Below, in pieces: positions 61,885 to 64,000 of a DNA stretch of 64,000 nucleotides (its first letter is position 1; the number at the start of each line of letters is the position of its first letter). The stretch covers positions 186,001 to 250,000 of the forward strand of contig JBGAGT010000001.1 of assembly GCA_044226535.1 (NCBI GenBank), in the 5' to 3' direction. Position numbers and translations under genes: made by a program. The DNA is from VBCG01 sp044226535 (GTDB taxonomy: Bacteria; Pseudomonadota; Gammaproteobacteria; Burkholderiales; Casimicrobiaceae). The notes beneath the pieces were generated by a model, which was not told the DNA's origin, ran no database searches, and was given only the letters and a program-made list of their open reading frames with translations.

Positions 61885-63360
61885 GTGAAGCAGACACTGC
61901 AACTCAAGCTCTCGCAGCACCTGACGCTCACGCCTCAGCTGCAGCAGTCGATCCGGCTGCTGCAGCTTTCGACCATCGAGCTCAACGCCGAGGTCGAGCG
62001 GATGCTGCAGGAGAACCCGCTGCTCGAGAAGGCCGACGCCGACTCGGACGACGAGGCCGGCCTGCCCTTCGAGGCCGGCGGGGAGGCGCCCTCGGCCGCC
62101 GCGCCCGCCGCCGCCTCCGACTCGCCCCTGCGCGACGACGACGCGACCCCCGCGGCCCCCTCCGAGCAGGACTTCGGCGAGTTCGGCGACTACGCCTCGG
62201 GCAGCAGCGACGGCGACTGGGGCGGCGGCAGCGGGGGCAACGACGAGGACGACGACTTCTACCCGCAGCAGGTCGCGGCCTCGACGCTGCGCGAGCACCT
62301 GAACGCCCAGCTCGCGATGCTCAACCTGCCGCTGCGCGACCGCCAGATCGTCGCCGCGCTGATCGACGCGCTGGACGACGACGGCTACCTCGGCTCGTCG
62401 CTCGAGGAAATCGCGGAGTACCTCCCCGAGGAGCTCGGCATCGACGCCGACGAGCTCAAGATCGCGCTCAAGTACGTGCAGAGCTTCGAGCCGGTGGGCG
62501 TCGGCGCCCGCGACTGCGCGGAGTGCCTGGCGCTGCAGCTGCGCGCGCTGCCATCGTCGACGCCGCACCTCGCGATGGCGCAGAAGGTCGTGGCCGAGCA
62601 CCTGCCGCTGCTCGCCAACCGCGACTTCACGCGGCTGAAGCGCCTTTTGCACACCGACGACGACGGCATCCGCGGCCTTCGCGACCTGATCCGCAGCCTC
62701 GCGCCGCGCCCCGGCTCGACCTTCGCCAAGACCGAGTCGAACTACGTCGTGCCCGACGTGATCGTGCGCAAGCTGCGCGGGCGCTGGGTGGCCTCGCTCA
62801 ACGAGGCGGCGATGCCGAAGCTCCGCCTCAACCGCATCTACGCCGACATCCTGACGCGCAACCGCGAGTCGTCGAACCAGCAGCTCTCGGCGCAGCTGCA
62901 GGAGGCGAAGTGGCTGATCCGCAACGTGCAGCAGCGCTTCGACACCATCCTGCGCGTCGCACAGGCCATCGTCGAGCGGCAGCGCCGCTTCTTCGACCAC
63001 GGCGAGGTCGCGATGCGGCCGATGGTGCTGCGCGAGATCGCCGACATGCTGTCGTTGCACGAGTCGACGATTTCGCGGGTGACGACGCAGAAGTACATGC
63101 TGACGCCGCGCGGCACTTTCGAGCTCAAGTATTTCTTCGGCAGCCACGTCGCCACCGATTCGGGCGGCGCCGCGTCGGCGACCGCCATCCGCGCGCTGAT
63201 CAAGCAGCTGATCGGCGCCGAGAACGTGAAGGCCCCGCTGACCGACAGCCGGATCGCCGACCTGCTCGGCGAGCAGGGCATCCTGGTCGCGCGCCGCACC
63301 ATCGCCAAGTATCGCGAGGCGCTGGCGATACCGCCCGTCAACCTGCGCAAGGCGCCCTGA
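61885..63360 (+). CDS. rpoN: RNA polymerase sigma-54 factor
   Basis: 491 residues. Region I Gln/Leu-rich start (LKLSQHLTLTPQLQQSIRLLQ split by helices), acidic region II with a long Asp/Gly/Ala stretch (about 45-130), core-binding region III and the C-terminal RpoN box ARRTIAKYRE at 469-478. GTG start at 61885. Followed by hpf and ptsN as in most proteobacteria. Confidence 0.97.
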   Translation: MKQTLQLKLSQHLTLTPQLQQSIRLLQLSTIELNAEVERMLQENPLLEKADADSDDEAGLPFEAGGEAPSAAAPAAASDSPLRDDDATPAAPSEQDFGEFGDYASGSSDGDWGGGSGGNDEDDDFYPQQVAASTLREHLNAQLAMLNLPLRDRQIVAALIDALDDDGYLGSSLEEIAEYLPEELGIDADELKIALKYVQSFEPVGVGARDCAECLALQLRALPSSTPHLAMAQKVVAEHLPLLANRDFTRLKRLLHTDDDGIRGLRDLIRSLAPRPGSTFAKTESNYVVPDVIVRKLRGRWVASLNEAAMPKLRLNRIYADILTRNRESSNQQLSAQLQEAKWLIRNVQQRFDTILRVAQAIVERQRRFFDHGEVAMRPMVLREIADMLSLHESTISRVTTQKYMLTPRGTFELKYFFGSHVATDSGGAASATAIRALIKQLIGAENVKAPLTDSRIADLLGEQGILVARRTIAKYREALAIPPVNLRKAP

Positions 63361-63472
63361 CGGGAGACGTGGCGCGCCTCTTGCGTGATCCCAGCCGGCA
63401 AGGCGCCGCCCTCGGGCGGCGCGACCGGACACGAAGCACCCCGCAACCAAGGCTCGAACGGAGGGCAACTCG

Positions 63473-63817
63473 ATGAATCTCCACCTCACCGGCCAGCATC
63501 TCGTCATCACCCCCGCGATCCGCGACTACGTGACCACCAAGCTCGACCGCGTCACGCGTCATTTCGACCACGTGATCGACGTCGCCATGGTGCTTTCGGT
63601 GGACAAGCTCGCGCAGAAGATCGAGGCCAACGTGCACGTTCGCGGCAAGGAGATCCACTGCGAGAGCGTCGACGCCGACATGTACGCCGCCATCGACAAC
63701 CTCGCCGACAAGCTCGACCGCGCCGTGGTCAAGCACAAGGAAATGCTGATCGGCGCGCGCCACGACGGCGAGCACAAGCGCAGCGGCGTGCCGGGCGCGC
63801 GCGGCGACGCGCAATAG
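63473..63817 (+). CDS. hpf: Hibernation-promoting factor, short form
   Basis: 114 residues, a single S30AE/HPF domain (about 1-98; LTGQHLVITPAIRDYV, SVDADMYAAIDNLADKLD). Binds the ribosome and promotes 100S dimer formation in stationary phase. Lies 112 bp after rpoN, the conserved position. Confidence 0.95.
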   Translation: MNLHLTGQHLVITPAIRDYVTTKLDRVTRHFDHVIDVAMVLSVDKLAQKIEANVHVRGKEIHCESVDADMYAAIDNLADKLDRAVVKHKEMLIGARHDGEHKRSGVPGARGDAQ

Positions 63818-63824
63818 GAGGGGC

Positions 63825-64000
63825 ATGAACGCGATCGCCGGGCTGCTGGGCAGCGACAACATCGTCCTCGACGCCGATGTCGCGGACAAGGCGTCGCTAT
63901 TCGCCGCGCTCGGCAAGCTGTTCGCGGCGCGGGGCGACCTCGCCGCGGCGAGCGTCACGCAGAGCCTCGCCGCGCGCGAGAAGCTCGGCTCGACCGGGCT
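63825..64000 (+). CDS. ptsN: PtsN (EIIA-Ntr), 5' part only
   Basis: Cut by the window edge after 58 codons. The protein starts MNAIAGLLGSDNIVLDADV and continues KASLFAALGKLFAARGDL and SLAAREKLGSTG, the N-terminal part of the PTS EIIA domain; the phosphorylated His lies beyond the edge. GGAGG directly overlaps the hpf stop as ribosome site, 7 bp gap. Regulatory phosphotransferase for nitrogen/potassium control. Confidence 0.9.
   Translation, partial: MNAIAGLLGSDNIVLDADVADKASLFAALGKLFAARGDLAAASVTQSLAAREKLGSTG

Overview
The window is a very GC-rich bacterial chromosome segment with no phage, plasmid or insertion-sequence genes. Gene content and order point to a betaproteobacterium, most likely Burkholderiales: a petABC-sspA-sspB block, a hisGDCBHAFIE-hit-tatABC run, an mla operon that includes mlaA, a kdsD-lptC-lptA-lptB-rpoN-hpf-ptsN run, a short-form HisG and the FtrABCD iron system. 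The order assignment rests on gene order recalled from known genomes, not on a search.

Layout. 0-10 kb: an iron block. On the minus strand ftrABCD (periplasmic P19-type protein, cupredoxin, FTR1 permease, Fe-S membrane protein) runs into an HlyD adaptor, a LolD/MacB-type ATPase, two FtsX-type permeases and an EamA exporter. Divergently, bfd and bacterioferritin store and release iron. A candidate Fur-type operator lies between the two arms. 10-22 kb: EamA transporter, alpha/beta hydrolase and a small lipoprotein on the minus strand, then dnaE, an MFS transporter and a quinone oxidoreductase on the plus strand, an SDR enzyme, and a large secreted protein joining a PQQ-type beta-propeller to three S-layer-homology-like repeats. 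22-31 kb: an accessory catabolic block with a broken ALDH7 gene, a saccharopine dehydrogenase-like gene, an Lrp regulator, an SsuABC-like importer, an enolase-superfamily enzyme and a GntR/FCD regulator. 31-38 kb: secreted beta/gamma-crystallin protein, tRNA-Thr(UGU), a glycosyltransferase-like gene, sspB, sspA, the cytochrome bc1 genes and a DegS/DegQ-type protease.

38.8-56.4 kb is an unbroken minus-strand run, read right to left: mlaF-E-D-A-C-B, an ABC-2 exporter pair, bolA-like, murA, a DUF1579-like secreted protein, queF, hisG-D-C-B-H-A-F-I-E, a HIT protein and tatA-B-C. Many neighbours share ATGA or GTGA stop/start overlaps. tatB carries an apparent frameshift in its tail. 56.5-64 kb: a KefB-type antiporter, then divergently kdsD, lptC, lptA, lptB, rpoN, hpf and the start of ptsN; kdsC is missing from its usual place.

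The most unusual signal is a repeat family. A 26-bp palindrome (a 7-bp stem, usually with a GNRA-type loop) sits in four of the six places where two genes face each other tail to tail and, as far as I can see, nowhere else in the window. In two of those places it flanks a 250-400 bp element that folds into a long hairpin enclosing shorter hairpins. Between copies the stem sequences differ but pairing is kept, while one loop sequence is conserved. That pattern of paired changes suggests a selected DNA or RNA structure.
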